This document shows, piece by piece, positions 40,295 to 49,577 of a DNA stretch of 64,000 nucleotides (position 1 is the first letter of the stretch; every line of letters starts with the position of its first letter). The notes beneath the pieces are model-generated. The model was not told the DNA's origin. It made no database searches and saw only the letters and a list, made by a program, of their open reading frames with translations. This DNA comes from Falsiroseomonas sp050563525 (GTDB lineage Bacteria; Pseudomonadota; Alphaproteobacteria; Acetobacterales; Acetobacteraceae), in contig NZ_JBNXUN010000017.1 of the NCBI RefSeq assembly GCF_050563525.1, positions 29,869 through 93,868 on the forward strand. The letters are read 5' to 3'. The translations under genes were made by a program, and so were the position numbers.

Positions 40295-43117
40295 TCACCC
40301 GAAGGCGCCGACCTCGTGCACGATCGCCGCCGAGCATTCCCGCACCAGTTGGAAGAACCCCGCCATCGGCTTGAACAGCGCCGCATGCTCGGCGGCGTAG
40401 GAGGCGCCACCGCCCTCCGCCCCGGGGCCCGGCGCCGGCTCGTGGAAGTCCAGCCCCGTCGCCGGGTCAGGCCGCGCCGGGAAGACCTCGGCCAGCAGCG
40501 CCAGCGCGCGCTCCACATCCAGTTGCAGAATGCCGCGCACCAGCGCCTCCCGCGTCGCGCCGTGGCGCGGGCTGAATTCCGGGATCTGCACGGCCAGCAG
40601 CCAGATGCGATGGATCAGCGCCAGGCGTAGCGCGTGCAGCAGCACCAGGCGGTCCGGCATCCTCGGCAGATCCGGCCAGGCTGCGCGCAGCGCCAGGTGG
40701 TCGGCCTGCAGCCGGCGGAACATGCGGCGCACGGCGGATGACAGGTCCAGCCGCTCCAGCGCCGCCGCCACATCCATCAACTCCTCCCGCCGCCCCGGCC
40801 GCGTCGTTGCGCCTGCGCGGTCGAGCCAGGGGCCGGGATCCAGCGTATCCACCCCGGCCCTCAGCACGCCGAGATCCGAACTCGCCGCCGCCCGCGCCGC
40901 CATCGCCACCGCGCGAGCGAAGCGCGGGCTGCGCGCCAGCATGTCCGCGAAGGCGTCCGGGTTGGCTGCGGCCGCGGCGCCCATGCCGTGCAGCGTGTTC
41001 GCCAGCCAGCCCATCTGGTGCAGGATCGCGTTGTTCGGGATGGCACGAAGCTGGGAGGGATGCGTGATCCGCGCCGGCCCGCCCATGTCGGATTGCCGCG
41101 CCGCCGGCCGTGACCCGGTACGGTCCAGCAGCCCTGGCCCGAAGGCGCCGAGCAGCGCGGCGTAGCCGGGGTCCTCCACCAGCACCTGCATCTCCCGCCG
41201 GATCGTGGCGAAGAAATCGGCGCCGTAGTCGCTCTCGGCATAGATCGGGTCGGGCTCGGCCGATGGCGTGGCGAAGGCGTGCTCAGCGATGCGGGCCACC
41301 GTTGCCGCCGCCAGGTCCGGCGTGCCGAACAGCAGGTAGCCGTCGCCGCCCTGGAAGCTGCTTTCCTCCCGCAGCCGCAGCCCGGCCTTCTGCAACGCCG
41401 CCCGCGCCTGCGGCGGCGAGAGGTAGTCCAGCCGGTCCGCCAGGCTGTCCGGATGCCCGCCGCGGCCGATGCTCTCACCATGCGTATCGAACAGCACCAG
41501 CTCGATGTCGGACAGGCCGTGCCGCTTCAACTGGTCCGCCAGCCGCAGCTTCAGGCGCTCCGCCAGGTAGCTGGCCGGAAGCTGGCCGACGTAGCGGCCG
41601 GAGTCGGAATAGCCGAACTGCAGGCACAGCCGGCCCTGACCGCGCAGATAGTCGCGGAAGAAGGGGCTTCGAAGCGCCTCCTCAACCACCTTGTCGCCAC
41701 GCTCCAGCGCCTCCGCCGTCTCGAACAGCGGCGAGATCTCGATCAGCCGGTCGATGCCGAGCCGCTTCGCCAGCCACAGGGCGCCGAGCAGCGTGTAGCC
41801 GCTTTCGGTCTCCGCGATCAGGAAGCGCACCGGCTGGCTGGCATCCACATGCTTGGTGATCTGCGCCACGGTCATCATCAGCCGCACGGCGGAGGCCTGC
41901 TCGGCCAGCAGCGCGCCGAAATCCACCGGCTGTGTCACAACCTCAGCCAGCGCCGCGTTCATCGCCGCCAGCAGCCCGCGCCGGCTCGCCATGTCGTCGG
42001 GCGATGCCGTCAGCCCCAGCCGCTGCCGCAGCGCATTGTGGATCTGCGAGGCGTTGAGGCGGGTATGGGTATGCGCCAGGGCCAGCCCATGTGCCGCAAG
42101 CCCCGCCCGCGCCACGGCGAGCGCCAGGCGCGCCGCCTCGTCGGGCGCCCGCGCCATCGCCTCCGGGAACAGGTCGAGCACCGGCCGCGGCGAGGTCAGC
42201 GCCGCGTCGCGCTGGCCCACCAGCACGGCGGCGAAGGCCTGCACCGCCTCCGGCGCCGGCTGCTGCGGCAGCGCCTCCAACTGCCGCGCCACGGCTGATT
42301 CCGCCTGCGCGACGCGGGCGGCGACCGGCGCGGCGCAGTCGCCGATGGCAGCAAGCTGCGTGGCCAGCCGCTGCAACTGCAGCCGCTTCATGGTCAGGCG
42401 CAGCCCGATCGTGTCCCACCAGCCGATATCGGTGCGGCCATCCGTGTCGTAGCCGACCCAACTCGACAGGATCACCGGCGCCGGCAGCAGCGCCTGCCAC
42501 CGATCCCCCCAGACGCCGCGCGCCGCCCGCAGCAGCGCGCCGTTCAGCGCGTCCAGCGCATCCCGCCCGCGCTCGATGGCGGCGACGGCCTGGACAAATT
42601 CCTCGGTCAAGGTCGGCGTCGCAGGGCGGTGCGAAAGCCCGGCGGGAAATTCGGCGCCGGCGGCCGCGGCGGCAACCGCGGCCCCGGTGGCCGGTGGCAG
42701 CGAGAAGGTAGGGTGCGCCGTGAACACCGCGGCGAAGCGCGGCCGCTCCACCACCTGGCGATAGGTCGCGAAGGGCACCGGGCTGTCCTGCGGGTCCGGC
42801 CGCACCAGCCGCGCCGCCAGCGCATCCAGGGTTCCGGCACCGCGGTCTAGCCCGACATAGGCGGCCAGCCGGCGCGCGCGCTCCCCTGCCGCCGTGTCGG
42901 CGATGCGCGCGATCAGCGCCGCCACCGACCCCGCATCCAGCCTTCCATCATCCAGCCGCCGGCTGATCGCCAGTGCGATCAGCAGGACGGGATCGCCGAA
43001 GGGATCTGTCGCCGCCGCCTCCCGCGCCTCACGCAAGCGCAGCATCAGGTCGGCGATGGTATCGCCGGTGGCATCGGCCGCGGGCGCGGCGGGGGAGGCA
43101 TCGTTCATGCCGGCCAT
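40295..43117 (-). CDS. ppc: Divergent phosphoenolpyruvate carboxylase, 940 aa
   Basis: Fold-length and order match PEP carboxylase (about 880-970). Visible landmarks: FTAHPTF with catalytic His135, LQFGYSDSGR, and SIGRGG. Several standard motifs are altered, however. GYSDSAK has become GYSDSGR (the catalytic-loop Lys is absent); HGRGGTVGRGG has become HGESIGRGG, losing an Arg; GGDRDGNP has become GYDTDGR; and the C-terminal QNTG is missing. The protein may be a low-activity or altered PEPC, so 'ppc' names the family, not proven activity. Start: two close ATGs (MAGMND); neither has a clear ribosome site. Confidence 0.75.
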   Translation of the reverse strand: MAGMNDASPAAPAADATGDTIADLMLRLREAREAAATDPFGDPVLLIALAISRRLDDGRLDAGSVAALIARIADTAAGERARRLAAYVGLDRGAGTLDALAARLVRPDPQDSPVPFATYRQVVERPRFAAVFTAHPTFSLPPATGAAVAAAAAGAEFPAGLSHRPATPTLTEEFVQAVAAIERGRDALDALNGALLRAARGVWGDRWQALLPAPVILSSWVGYDTDGRTDIGWWDTIGLRLTMKRLQLQRLATQLAAIGDCAAPVAARVAQAESAVARQLEALPQQPAPEAVQAFAAVLVGQRDAALTSPRPVLDLFPEAMARAPDEAARLALAVARAGLAAHGLALAHTHTRLNASQIHNALRQRLGLTASPDDMASRRGLLAAMNAALAEVVTQPVDFGALLAEQASAVRLMMTVAQITKHVDASQPVRFLIAETESGYTLLGALWLAKRLGIDRLIEISPLFETAEALERGDKVVEEALRSPFFRDYLRGQGRLCLQFGYSDSGRYVGQLPASYLAERLKLRLADQLKRHGLSDIELVLFDTHGESIGRGGHPDSLADRLDYLSPPQARAALQKAGLRLREESSFQGGDGYLLFGTPDLAAATVARIAEHAFATPSAEPDPIYAESDYGADFFATIRREMQVLVEDPGYAALLGAFGPGLLDRTGSRPAARQSDMGGPARITHPSQLRAIPNNAILHQMGWLANTLHGMGAAAAANPDAFADMLARSPRFARAVAMAARAAASSDLGVLRAGVDTLDPGPWLDRAGATTRPGRREELMDVAAALERLDLSSAVRRMFRRLQADHLALRAAWPDLPRMPDRLVLLHALRLALIHRIWLLAVQIPEFSPRHGATREALVRGILQLDVERALALLAEVFPARPDPATGLDFHEPAPGPGAEGGGASYAAEHAALFKPMAGFFQLVRECSAAIVHEVGAFG

Positions 43118-43208
43118 GCTGCATCTGCGAAGGGCGCCCGCGCCAGCAGAGTTTTGCAATGCGCCCACGCCGCCCCATGCTGGCGCCGGACCATCAAGGG
43201 ATTCGTGC

Positions 43209-44771
43209 ATGACCGCCTCAGCCGCGAACGGCCCCCGCATCGCGCTGGGCGGCTTCATGCTGGAAAGCAACGGCCACGCCCCTGTCGCCAGCCGTGCGGA
43301 GTTCGAGGCGACCTGCTGGCTGGAGGGCGACGCGCTTGCCGCGGACCTCGCCCTGCCTGCCCCGCGCGGACCGACCGGCCTGACCGGCTTCATCCGGGCC
43401 ATGGATGCCGGCCGCCCCTGGCAGCCGATCTGTACCATCGCCGCCGGCGCCGGCGCCTCCGGCCCCATCGACCAGCCGGTGTTCCAGGACTACCTGGCGC
43501 GGCTGGAGGCGCTGCTGCGCGCGGCGCTGCCGCTGGATGGCGTGTTCCTGGCCCTGCACGGCGCCGCCACGGCGACGGAGGATGCGGACCCGGACGGCAC
43601 GGTGCTGGAGCTGGTGCGCGGCGTCGTCGGGCCAGGCGTGCCGGTGCTGGCGACGCTGGACCTGCACGGCAACATCTCCTGGCGCATGACCCAGCACGCC
43701 GACATGTTTTCGTCGTTCCTGACCAACCCGCACGTCGACATGGCCGAGCGCGGGGCCGAATGCGCCGGGGTGATGCGCGCCATGCTCGGCGGGATGCGGC
43801 CACGGATGGCCTTCGCGAAACTGCCCTTCATCCCGCCGGCGACGAGCCAGAACACCGCCGCCGGCCCCTATGCCGACGCCATCGCCTACGGCCAGCGCTT
43901 CCTGGACCACGAGGTCCTGAACGTCTCCATCCTGTCCGGCTTCTCCCTCGGCGATACGCCGAAGAACGGACTCTCCGTCATTGTCACCACCCGCACGGAT
44001 GCCGCCCGGGCGCAGGCGGTGGTGGCGGAGATCGCCGGCTGGATCTGGGACAGCCGACATCGCTGGGTCACCGACCTCACCAGCCTGTCCGACGCGACGG
44101 CGATGGCCCTGGCGGCCGGGCGCGACCCGGCGAGGCCGTCGCTGCTGTTCGCCGATGTCGCCGACAATCCCGGCGGCGGCGGCCGCGGCAACACCACCTA
44201 TATTCTCGACGGCTTCCTGAAGGCCGGCGTGCAGGGTGCCGTGCTCGGCATGCACAACGACCCGGCCCTGGCGGCGGAGGCGCATGCGCTCGGCGTCGGC
44301 GCCCGTTTCACCGCCCGCTTCAACCGGGACGAGACCCACCCCCTGTCACACCGGCTGGAGGCTGAGGCGGTGGTGGAGGCATTGTCGGAGGGCGATTGCA
44401 TCGGTCGCCGCGGCATCTATGCCGGCCGACAGGTCCCGCTCGGCCCCACCGCGCTGCTGCGCATCGGCGGGCTGCGCGTCGCCGTGGTGACGCAGCGCAA
44501 GCAGCTGGCGGAACCGGCGATGCTGGAGATGTTGGGCGTCGACCTGCGCGCGGCGCGGAGCCTGGTGGTGAAGTCGCGCGGCCATTTCCGTGCCGGCTTC
44601 GACGACATTTTCCCCAACGACCGCATCATCGAGGTCGATGTGCCAGGCCTGACCACGGTAGTGCTCGCCCGCGTGCCGTGGCGGCAGGTGCCGCGGCCGA
44701 TCCATCCACTGGACCCGGACATGGAATGGATGCCGCCGCGCCCGGAGGATGTGCCCGTGCGCGGCGGATAG
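43209..44771 (+). CDS. M81-family metallopeptidase (MlrC/microcystinase-like), 520 aa
   Basis: M81 zinc-peptidase-family protein, named for MlrC, which cleaves linear microcystin fragments; most relatives have unknown substrates. N-terminal RIALGGFMLESNGHAPV, ALHGAATATEDADPDGT, and LDLHGNISWRM carry the metal-site His/Asp residues. FADVADNPGGGGRGNTT is the second conserved block, and RGHFRAGFDDIF lies near the C-terminus. No signal peptide. Divergent from the PEPC gene with a 91-bp gap. It ends 6 bp from the convergent aminotransferase gene. Confidence 0.9.
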   Translation: MTASAANGPRIALGGFMLESNGHAPVASRAEFEATCWLEGDALAADLALPAPRGPTGLTGFIRAMDAGRPWQPICTIAAGAGASGPIDQPVFQDYLARLEALLRAALPLDGVFLALHGAATATEDADPDGTVLELVRGVVGPGVPVLATLDLHGNISWRMTQHADMFSSFLTNPHVDMAERGAECAGVMRAMLGGMRPRMAFAKLPFIPPATSQNTAAGPYADAIAYGQRFLDHEVLNVSILSGFSLGDTPKNGLSVIVTTRTDAARAQAVVAEIAGWIWDSRHRWVTDLTSLSDATAMALAAGRDPARPSLLFADVADNPGGGGRGNTTYILDGFLKAGVQGAVLGMHNDPALAAEAHALGVGARFTARFNRDETHPLSHRLEAEAVVEALSEGDCIGRRGIYAGRQVPLGPTALLRIGGLRVAVVTQRKQLAEPAMLEMLGVDLRAARSLVVKSRGHFRAGFDDIFPNDRIIEVDVPGLTTVVLARVPWRQVPRPIHPLDPDMEWMPPRPEDVPVRGG

Positions 44772-44777
44772 CCTGCG

Positions 44778-45908
44778 CTAAAGCGCGCGCAGTACCCGGC
44801 AGACGTGGTCGATCTGCGCCTCGGTCAGTTCCGGGAACATCGGCAGGCTCATCACCTCCCCCGCCGCCCGCGCCGTCTCGGCGCAGCCGGCCGGGCCGAG
44901 TGGCGTGCGGCCGCGATAGGCCGGCTGCAGGTGCACCGGCGCCGGGTAGTGGATGGCGGTCGCCACCCCCTCCGCCCGCAGCCGCGCCATCAGCCCGGCG
45001 CGGTCCGTCACGCGCAGCACATACTGGTGGAACACATGGCCGGCCTCGGCCCGGCGTACCGGCGGCGTATAGGGCCCATCGGCCAGCGCAGCGTCGTAGC
45101 GTGCCGCGATTTCTCCACGCCGCGCATTGGCGGCGTCCAGATGTGTCAGCCGCACCCGCAGGATGGCCGCCTGCACCTCGTCCAGCCGGCTGTTCACGCC
45201 GACAGTGTCGCTGATGTAGCGCTCCTTCCAGCCATATTGCCGGATGGCGCCGATGCGGTCGGCCAGCGCCGCGTCATCGGTCGACATCACGCCGCCATCG
45301 CCGAGCGCGCCCAGGTTCTTGGTCGGGTACAGCGAAAAGCACGCCGCATCCCCCATCGTGCCGACCTTGCGCCCGCCCAGCGTCGCGCCATGCGCCTGCG
45401 AGCAATCCTCGATCACCATCACACCGTGCTCGCGGCAGGCCGCCAGCATGGGTTCGAGGTCACAGGACTGACCGTACAGATGCACCGGGATGATCGCGCG
45501 GATCGGCGGCAGGCCGGGCGGCGGGTCGTTCAGGACCGCGACAAGCTCGTCCGGGTCCATCGTCATGGTGTCCGGGTCGATATCGACCAGCAGCGGGGTC
45601 GCGCCCGTCATCTCGATGGCCGCCACGGTGGCTACCGCGGTGTGGGACACGGTGACGACGGTGCAGCCCGCGCCGATGCCCATGCCGCGCAGGGTCAGCA
45701 TCAGGGCGTCCGTGCCATTGGCGCAGCCGACGGCGCGGGCCGCGCCCTGCCAGGCAGCAAACTCCTTCTCGAAGGCAGCGCCTTCCTGGCCCAGGATGTA
45801 CCAGCCGGAGCCGAGCGCGCGCAGCGCCGCGGCGTCGATCTCCGCCTTATGGGCGCGGTAGCCGGCGCCGGGGTCGGCCTGCGGCACGGTGATGGTGGTC
45901 GCGTTCAT
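44778..45908 (-). CDS. DegT/DnrJ/EryC1/StrS sugar aminotransferase, 376 aa
   Basis: PLP-dependent aminotransferase that aminates a keto-sugar nucleotide. Lys197 in SLYPTKNLGALGDGG is the Schiff-base lysine. GCANGTDALMLTLR and VHLYGQSCDLEPM are conserved contacts, and EDCSQAHGA binds the PLP ring with Asp168 and Gln171. Last gene of the leftward rfbB-epimerase-aminotransferase set, so the substrate is probably a dTDP-keto-hexose; with no 3,4-ketoisomerase or 2,3-dehydratase in sight, C3 or C4 amination cannot be settled. The ATG follows GAGGG. Confidence 0.92.
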   Translation of the reverse strand: MNATTITVPQADPGAGYRAHKAEIDAAALRALGSGWYILGQEGAAFEKEFAAWQGAARAVGCANGTDALMLTLRGMGIGAGCTVVTVSHTAVATVAAIEMTGATPLLVDIDPDTMTMDPDELVAVLNDPPPGLPPIRAIIPVHLYGQSCDLEPMLAACREHGVMVIEDCSQAHGATLGGRKVGTMGDAACFSLYPTKNLGALGDGGVMSTDDAALADRIGAIRQYGWKERYISDTVGVNSRLDEVQAAILRVRLTHLDAANARRGEIAARYDAALADGPYTPPVRRAEAGHVFHQYVLRVTDRAGLMARLRAEGVATAIHYPAPVHLQPAYRGRTPLGPAGCAETARAAGEVMSLPMFPELTEAQIDHVCRVLRAL

Positions 45909-45922
45909 CTGTCGGCCCTCCC

Positions 45923-46909
45923 TCAGGCCACGTATTCGGCAAGGCGCGGCCGGTACCATTCCAGCGACCGACGCAGCCCTTCATCCACATCGACGCGCGG
46001 CCACCAGCCGGTGGCGGCGCGGAAGGCACGGTCATCGGCGGCATAGCTGCCGATGTCGATCTGCGCCCGGTCCGCCGGGAAGGTCCTGGTCACGTAGCTG
46101 CCCTGGCCGCCATTGGCCGCGATCAGCCGCTCCGCCAGTTCCGTCAGCGAAAGTGGCGGCGGGCCGCCGATGTTGAAGACGCGGCCATTCACCTCCGGCC
46201 GGCTCGCCTGCAGGCCGGCGCGCAGGAAAGCGTCGGTCACGTCGTCCAGGTAGGTCAGGTCGCGCAGCTGCTCGCCGCCCCAGACCTCGAAGGGCTCGCC
46301 CTCCAGCACCCGGCGGATCCAGATGCCGAGGAAGGTCTGCTTGGCATCCTTGATGCGCAGCCGCGGCCCGTAGCAATTGGTCAGCCGCAGGGAGACCACC
46401 GGGCGGCCATGCACGCGGTTCTCCAGCAGCCAGTACTGTTCGCCGGCCCATTTCGACACGCCATTGGCGTCCGGCGGGTTCACCGTGTGCTTCTCATCCA
46501 CCGGCAGGTATTGCGGCCGGCCGTAGAACTGCCTTGTGGAGGCATGCACGACGGTCGCCTTCGGCGCCGCCTCCCGCATCACGCCGATCAGCCGCACCTG
46601 CGCCACGGCGTTGATCGCGATGTCGGAGACCGGGTCGCGCTGGCCGCCCATGTGGCTGGTCTGCGCCGCCATGTTGAACAGCACGTCGATGCCCTGGCAC
46701 AGGCTGTGCAGTTCGGCGTCGCGGATGTCGCCGCGCACCAGCATGACGTTGCTGCCCTCCAGGTTCAGCGGGCTGGCGCCACCCTCCGGCTCCATCACGT
46801 CCAGCGCGACGACGCGCGCGCCTTCCGCGGCCAGGGCATGGCACAACCCGCTGCCGAGGAACCCCGCCCCGCCCGTCACCAACACGCGCTTGCCGCGCCA
46901 GCCGTCCAT
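45923..46909 (-). CDS. NAD-dependent epimerase/dehydratase of nucleotide sugars, 328 aa
   Basis: Extended SDR. NAD motif TGGAGFLG is at 12-19, and FNMAAQTS is the HxAA-type segment. Instead of Y-x-x-x-K, the active site reads DANGVSKWAGEQYW: the Lys is there but the Tyr position is Asn. This VNG/ANG form occurs in a recognised group with CYGPRLRIKDAKQTFLGIWIR, so it is a family trait rather than damage, but the chemistry must differ. It lies between rfbB and the aminotransferase gene, both on the same strand, with short gaps. Product sugar unknown. Confidence 0.88.
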   Translation of the reverse strand: MDGWRGKRVLVTGGAGFLGSGLCHALAAEGARVVALDVMEPEGGASPLNLEGSNVMLVRGDIRDAELHSLCQGIDVLFNMAAQTSHMGGQRDPVSDIAINAVAQVRLIGVMREAAPKATVVHASTRQFYGRPQYLPVDEKHTVNPPDANGVSKWAGEQYWLLENRVHGRPVVSLRLTNCYGPRLRIKDAKQTFLGIWIRRVLEGEPFEVWGGEQLRDLTYLDDVTDAFLRAGLQASRPEVNGRVFNIGGPPPLSLTELAERLIAANGGQGSYVTRTFPADRAQIDIGSYAADDRAFRAATGWWPRVDVDEGLRRSLEWYRPRLAEYVA

Positions 46910-46937
46910 GGTCTTCTGCTTTCCTAGCCGGTCTTGT

Positions 46938-47999
46938 CTAGCCAGACTTGCCGAGCCGCTGCCCGGAATAGCGCGCAGCCCGGATCGGTCCCCACCAGGC
47001 CTCGTGGTCCAGGTACCAGCGCAGCGTGTGTTCCAGCCCGCTCTCGAAATCATACTTCGCCGTCCAGCCCAGGACCTTTTCGGCGCCGGACGGGTCCATG
47101 GCGTAGCGGAAATCGTGGCCGGGCCGGTCCTTCACATAGGTGATCAGCCGCTCCCGCGACCCCGCCGGGTCCGGCCGCAGCCGGTCCAGCACGGCGCAGA
47201 TGGCGCGCACGACCTGAAGGTTGCTGCGTTCCTGCCGCGGCCCGATGCAGTAGGTGCCGCCGGGCTTGCCGGCGTGCAGCGCGGCGAGGCACAGCGCCTC
47301 CGCATGATCCTCCACATGGATCCAGTCGCGGATGTTGGACCCGTCGCCGTACACCGGCAGTGGCTGCCCGTGCAGCGCGTTCAGCGACACCAGCGGGATC
47401 AGCTTCTCCGGAAATTGCCACGGCCCGTAGTTGTTCGTGGTGTTGGAGACGAAGGACGGAAACCCGTAGGTATGCTGCCAGGCCCGCACCAGATGGTCGG
47501 ACGCTGCCTTGGACGCGCTATAGGGGCTGCGCGGGTCGTACGGCGTGTGCTCGTCGAACGGCTTGTCCTCCGCCGATTCCAGGCTGCCGAACACCTCGTC
47601 GGTCGAGATGTGGTGGAACCGGAACCTGGCCTTCGCGGCCTCCGGCAGGGCGGACCAGTAGGCCCGCGCCGCCTCCAGCAGCACCTGGGTGCCGACCACG
47701 TTGGTGCGGATGAACTCGGCCGGGCCATCGATGCTGCGGTCGACATGGCTCTCGGCGGCCAGGTGCATCACCACCTCCGGCTGCCATTGCGCGAGCACCG
47801 CGGACATCGCCTCCGCATCGCAGATGTCGGCCTTCACATGGACATGGCGGGCATGGCCGCGCGCGCCGTCCAGCGCCTCGTGGCTCGCCGCGTAGGTCTC
47901 CTTGTCCACGTTCACCACCACATGATCCGTGGTGGCGATCAGGCGGCGGACCACGGCCGAACCGATGAAACCCAGGCCGCCGGTCAGCAGGATGTTCAT
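46938..47999 (-). CDS. rfbB: dTDP-glucose 4,6-dehydratase, 353 aa
   Basis: Converts dTDP-D-glucose to dTDP-4-keto-6-deoxyglucose. NAD motif TGGLGFIG at 6-13, HLAAESHVDRSI, HISTDEVFGSL with the Thr-Asp-Glu catalytic triad members, YSASK with the catalytic Tyr and Lys, and NNYGPWQFPEKLIPL are all diagnostic of RmlB. Length is normal. The start ATG has GAGGAG upstream. First gene of the leftward sugar operon. rmlA, C and D are not in this window, so the pathway depends on genes elsewhere. Confidence 0.95.
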   Translation of the reverse strand: MNILLTGGLGFIGSAVVRRLIATTDHVVVNVDKETYAASHEALDGARGHARHVHVKADICDAEAMSAVLAQWQPEVVMHLAAESHVDRSIDGPAEFIRTNVVGTQVLLEAARAYWSALPEAAKARFRFHHISTDEVFGSLESAEDKPFDEHTPYDPRSPYSASKAASDHLVRAWQHTYGFPSFVSNTTNNYGPWQFPEKLIPLVSLNALHGQPLPVYGDGSNIRDWIHVEDHAEALCLAALHAGKPGGTYCIGPRQERSNLQVVRAICAVLDRLRPDPAGSRERLITYVKDRPGHDFRYAMDPSGAEKVLGWTAKYDFESGLEHTLRWYLDHEAWWGPIRAARYSGQRLGKSG

Positions 48000-48143
48000 G
48001 CGCACTCCTCGTTCGTCGCAATTGTTGCGCTCGATTGCGGCGGCCGCGCGGCCACCCTCGGGCACTGGCAAGGCTGCCCGCTAAATGCCTGCCCCGGCCG
48101 CCGCGGTCGAGGGGGATCTGTTGAGCGCGTTTTCCGACTCGTG

Positions 48144-48160
48144 CGGCGTGTTGCACGCCG
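48144..48160 (-). terminator. Hairpin after the RidA gene
   Basis: CGGCGTG-TTG-CACGCCG is a perfect seven-base stem 13 bp past the RidA stop, reading leftward. It has no U-tract. It could end the RidA transcript and insulate the rfbB promoter, which must lie in the remaining 140 bp. Confidence 0.4.
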
Positions 48161-48173
48161 GACTTGAAATGCT

Positions 48174-48527
48174 TCAGCCCGGCGCCTGCGCCACCCCGGT
48201 GATCTCCACCCTCCAGCGCGGATCGACCAGCGCCGCCTCGATCGTCATCCGCGCCGGCTTGGCCGCGGCATCCAGCCACGCATCCCAGGCCCGGTTCATC
48301 GCCGGCGCGTCGCGGATATCCGCCAGCACGATGGTGACGCTCAGCAGCGCCCGCTTGTCCGTCCCCGCCTCCGCCAGCAGCGCATCGATCTGCGCCAGGA
48401 TGTCCGCCGTCTGGCCCTCGGCATCCAATGAGGGATCATCCGCCACCTGCCCGGCCAGCCAGACCAGCCCGCCCCCGACCACCGCGCCCGACAGGCGCTG
48501 TTCCTCCGCGATGCGACGAATCGTCAT
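48174..48527 (-). CDS. RidA-family (YjgF/Rid) protein, 117 aa
   Basis: Small trimeric enamine/imine deaminase family protein. The fold-typical elements are GLVWLAGQVADDP, DILAQIDALLAEAGTD and a C-terminal VDPRWRVEITGVA. The conserved Arg that binds the imino-acid carboxylate in RidA proper (in an N-x-R near residue 105) is not seen clearly; here ALVDPRWRVEI, with Arg in D-P-R-W, resembles Rid2-7 subgroups. So its activity is uncertain. The ATG has GGAGGAAAGC immediately upstream. Divergent from the yqhA-like gene. Confidence 0.88.
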   Translation of the reverse strand: MTIRRIAEEQRLSGAVVGGGLVWLAGQVADDPSLDAEGQTADILAQIDALLAEAGTDKRALLSVTIVLADIRDAPAMNRAWDAWLDAAAKPARMTIEAALVDPRWRVEITGVAQAPG

Positions 48528-48579
48528 GCTTTCCTCCGGCCCCGCAACGGGGCAAATCGTGCCGATCGTGGAGCGTGAC

Positions 48580-49068
48580 ATGCAGTCCATCATCGACAAA
48601 GCCATCCTCGCCAGCCGCCATATGCTGGTGCTGTTCTTCCTCGGCCTGGCGGTCGCGCTGGCGATCTACGGCGTGGGCTTCGTGGTCAAGCTCTGGAAAT
48701 ACGCCGGCAATGCGCTGGACGGGTCGGACAACCAGCAACTGCTCGGGCTGCTGCACCTGCTGGATGCGGCGCTGGTCGCATCCCTGGTCGTCACCGTGAT
48801 GATCTCCTCCTACGACAGCCTGGTGTCGCGCCTCGGCCGGCATGAGGATGCGGAGGGGGTGAACTGGGTCGCGAACATCGATCGCGGCAACCTCAAGATC
48901 AAGCTGGCCTCGGCACTCATTGCCATCTCCTCCATCCACCTGCTGCAGATCTTCATGGAGATCGGCAACTACGACGACCGCGCGGTGATGTGGGGCCTGG
49001 CGATCCACGGCATGTTCCTGGCCGGCGCGGTGGCGCTTGGCGTGCTCGACCGGCTGACCAAGAAATAG
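48580..49068 (+). CDS. YqhA/UPF0114 membrane protein (TIGR00645), 162 aa
   Basis: Three or four hydrophobic segments with family-specific sequence: ASRHMLVLFFLGLAVAL at the start, LLHLLDAALVASLVVTVMIS, YDSLVSRL, and SALIAISSIHLLQIF. UPF0114 proteins are inner-membrane proteins of unknown function. ATG with GGAG six bases upstream; the 52-bp gap to the RidA gene holds both promoters. No neighbouring gene explains its role. Confidence 0.92.
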   Translation: MQSIIDKAILASRHMLVLFFLGLAVALAIYGVGFVVKLWKYAGNALDGSDNQQLLGLLHLLDAALVASLVVTVMISSYDSLVSRLGRHEDAEGVNWVANIDRGNLKIKLASALIAISSIHLLQIFMEIGNYDDRAVMWGLAIHGMFLAGAVALGVLDRLTKK

Positions 49069-49161
49069 GCGACGTTACGATTGGTCACGCGGCGCTACGC
49101 TGCACGCGGGCTGGACCATGCTACCGATTGGTCAGGGCCCCTTGGCCCGGAGCCTTTCGTG

Positions 49162-49572
49162 ATGACCCTTCCCCGCCGCGCCGCCTTCGCCACCCTGGCC
49201 TTCCTGCTCGCCGCCCCCGGCACCCGTGCCCAGGCCGCAGCGCCCGGCCGCGACCCGGTGCAGGAGGAACGCAACCGGCGGCTCGTCGTGGAATTCTATG
49301 AGGGCGCGTTCATCCACCGCGACTTCGGCGTGGTCCGGCGCCTGCTGGCCGAGGATGGCCGCGCCCGATTCGCCACCCTGTTCAACCGCATCCTCGCGAC
49401 GGGACCCGAGGCACGCAGCCGGATCGTCCGCAGCGCGGCAGAGGGCGACCTGGTCTGGTTGCAGGTCCATGCGATTCCGGCGCCGGACGCCGCCGGCAGC
49501 ACGATCGTGGATGTCTTCCGGGTCACCGATGGCCGCATCGCCGAACATTGGGACGTAGCCCAACCCGCCTGA
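49162..49572 (+). CDS. Exported SnoaL/NTF2-like protein, 136 aa
   Basis: Signal peptide MTLPRRAAFATLAFLLAAPG to TRAQA, then an NTF2-like cone of about 100 residues: RRLVVEFYEGAFIHRDFGVV at the first helix, LATGPEARS, and a strand pair ending IVDVFRVTDGRIAEHWDVAQ, the typical SnoaL close. These domains bind small hydrophobic molecules, with or without catalysis; exported ones are poorly known. I chose the ATG ahead of the signal; an earlier ATG adds 27 non-signal residues. Converges on the metal permease gene, 5 bp apart. Confidence 0.85.
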   Translation: MTLPRRAAFATLAFLLAAPGTRAQAAAPGRDPVQEERNRRLVVEFYEGAFIHRDFGVVRRLLAEDGRARFATLFNRILATGPEARSRIVRSAAEGDLVWLQVHAIPAPDAAGSTIVDVFRVTDGRIAEHWDVAQPA

Positions 49573-49577
49573 ACGCC

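Noticed and set aside
44778..47999. Complete dTDP-rhamnose operon
   Set aside because: Only rfbB is present; rmlA, rmlC and rmlD are absent and the other genes are an epimerase and an aminotransferase.
48017..48029. Operator CGCAA-TTG-TTGCG upstream of rfbB
   Set aside because: Only five-base arms; too short to separate from chance in a GC-rich leader.
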